Source: Brevibacterium antiquum (GTDB lineage: Bacteria; Actinomycetota; Actinomycetes; Actinomycetales; Brevibacteriaceae). From it: DNA of 64,000 nt. Every line of letters begins with the position of its first letter. The first letter of the stretch is position 1. The stretch is from contig NZ_JABASX010000005.1 in assembly GCF_016107655.1 (NCBI RefSeq), positions 290,239 to 354,238 of the forward strand. The letters run 5' to 3'. The notes under the pieces are model-generated. The model did not search any database and was not told where the DNA came from. It saw nothing but the letters and a program-made list of their open reading frames with translations. The translations under genes and the position numbers were made by a program. Of this stretch, positions 63,212 through 64,000 are shown piece after piece.

Positions 63212-64000
63212 ATGGAGGCACTCACCTCAGGCATCGACGTCACTCTCGGTATGCTCCTGTGGCTGCTGGCCGCAGGAGCACTCGCCGGTTGGATCGACGC
63301 CGTCGTCGGAGGCGGTGGACTCATTCAGCTCCCGGCACTGCTGCTGGTGCCGGGCATGACACCGGTCCAAGCGGTCGCCACGAACAAGGTGGGTTCGATC
63401 GCGGGTACGACCGCCTCGGCGGTGACCTATCTGCGCAAGATCACACCCGACCGATCCGCGACCATCCCGGCCGCGGCCACGGCCTTCCTCGGGGCCGTGC
63501 TCGGAGCAAAGCTCGCGACCTTCATCCCCAGCGAGCTCTTCACCCCGATTATCCTCGCCGCACTCATCGGAGTCGGAGCCTTCACGGTTCTCAACCCTAG
63601 CCTCGGCGCCGATGCGAGCCTGCGCTTCGGGGAGTCCTCGAAACGCCACCACGGCCTGTCGTGGCTGATCGGCCTGGTCATCGGCATCTACGATGGTGTG
63701 CTGGGCCCGGGCACCGGATCGTTCCTCGTCATTGCGTTCGTCACGGTCATCGGATTCTCATTCCTCCAGGCCTCGGCCACGGCGAAGGTGATCAACTGGG
63801 CGACGAACTTCGGGGCGCTCGTCTACTTCATCCCCGACGGTCAGGTCGTGTGGGCGCTCGGCCTGGTCGTGGCCGTGGGAAATGTCGCCGGCGGCATCTT
63901 CGGGGCGCGGACAGCTCTGAAGAAGGGGTCGGGATTCGTCCGTCTCGTCTTCGTCATCGTGGTCTCCGCGATGATCCTCAAACTCGGCTACGACGTGATC
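63212..64000 (+). CDS. TauE/SafE-family anion exporter, 3' end outside window
   Basis: Membrane protein of at least 263 residues, frame open at the window end. The TauE/SafE half-repeat GWIDAVVGGGGLIQLPALLL (near 28) and its partner GIYDGVLGPGTGSFL (near 165) are clear. Typical members have eight helices and about 250-260 residues, so little is missing. Substrates in the family are sulfite, sulfoacetate and similar anions. The ATG is 14 bases after the proS stop; a GTG at 63209 is possible. Confidence 0.85.
   Translation, partial: MEALTSGIDVTLGMLLWLLAAGALAGWIDAVVGGGGLIQLPALLLVPGMTPVQAVATNKVGSIAGTTASAVTYLRKITPDRSATIPAAATAFLGAVLGAKLATFIPSELFTPIILAALIGVGAFTVLNPSLGADASLRFGESSKRHHGLSWLIGLVIGIYDGVLGPGTGSFLVIAFVTVIGFSFLQASATAKVINWATNFGALVYFIPDGQVVWALGLVVAVGNVAGGIFGARTALKKGSGFVRLVFVIVVSAMILKLGYDVI

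Overview
The window is a high-GC bacterial chromosome segment, almost fully coding. It carries actinobacterial marker families (DUF3515, DUF2469, DivI1A-repeat protein, a Rip1-type site-2 protease, NrtR-like regulator) and frequent GTG starts. The gene order (gpsA-ddl-thiL-recG-rsmD-coaD-rpmF-rnc-mutM-smc-ftsY-amtB-ffh-rpsP-khpA-rimM-trmD-rplS-lepB-rnhB-DUF2469-yraN-yifB-dprA-xerC-rpsB-tsf-pyrH-frr-cdsA-rlmN-dxr-rip1-ispG-GNAT-proS) follows the backbone known from Mycobacterium and Streptomyces. The ectoine-type (Ehu) ABC transporter, a BCCT carrier and the general style fit a Micrococcales member such as Brevibacterium. The genus is an inference.

Layout. 1-3440: phospholipid and cell-wall genes (plsC fragment, gpsA, PEBP protein, ddl). 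3441-5003: an accessory island with one orphan DUF559/Vsr-like nuclease gene lying between two related imperfect palindromes. 5004-11560: DUF3515 lipoprotein, then thiL-DAK2 protein-recG-rsmD-small membrane protein, coupled by short overlaps. 11636-15671: an ehuBCDA compatible-solute importer and a divergent GntR regulator. 15668-19835: coaD, an MFS carrier, yceD-rpmF-rnc-mutM. 19967-22679: a lipoprotein and a BCCT carrier. 22943-23015: tRNA-Asn. 23102-31758: smc, two small overlapping ORFs, ftsY, amtB (with a GlnR-type box and without the usual glnK/glnD), ffh. 31919-36951: ribosome and RNA maturation genes, two tandem signal peptidases, rnhB. 36948-43398: DUF2469, yraN, yifB, dprA, xerC, and an M23-M15 murein peptidase fusion. 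43399-49321: rpsB-tsf, pyrH-frr-cdsA, rlmN. 49405-51482: three uncommon genes (DivI1A-repeat protein, truncated adenylate-forming-enzyme N-domain, PrmC paralogue). 51759-59534: acyl-CoA dehydrogenase, dxr-rip1, a serine hydrolase, ispG, GNAT. 59791-64000: S4-domain protein, NrtR-like regulator, proS and a TauE/SafE exporter cut by the window edge.

Most genes are housekeeping. The most unusual signals are the DUF559 nuclease with its flanking palindromes (3586-4957), a set of seven probable leaderless starts that all have a -10 hexamer exactly six bases before the start codon, a terminator hairpin inside the 5' end of the first lepB, a 9-bp tandem repeat abutting the ribosome-binding site of the S4 gene, and a 26-bp inverted repeat at 51621-51698. 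All positions and motifs were read by eye; no database search was run.
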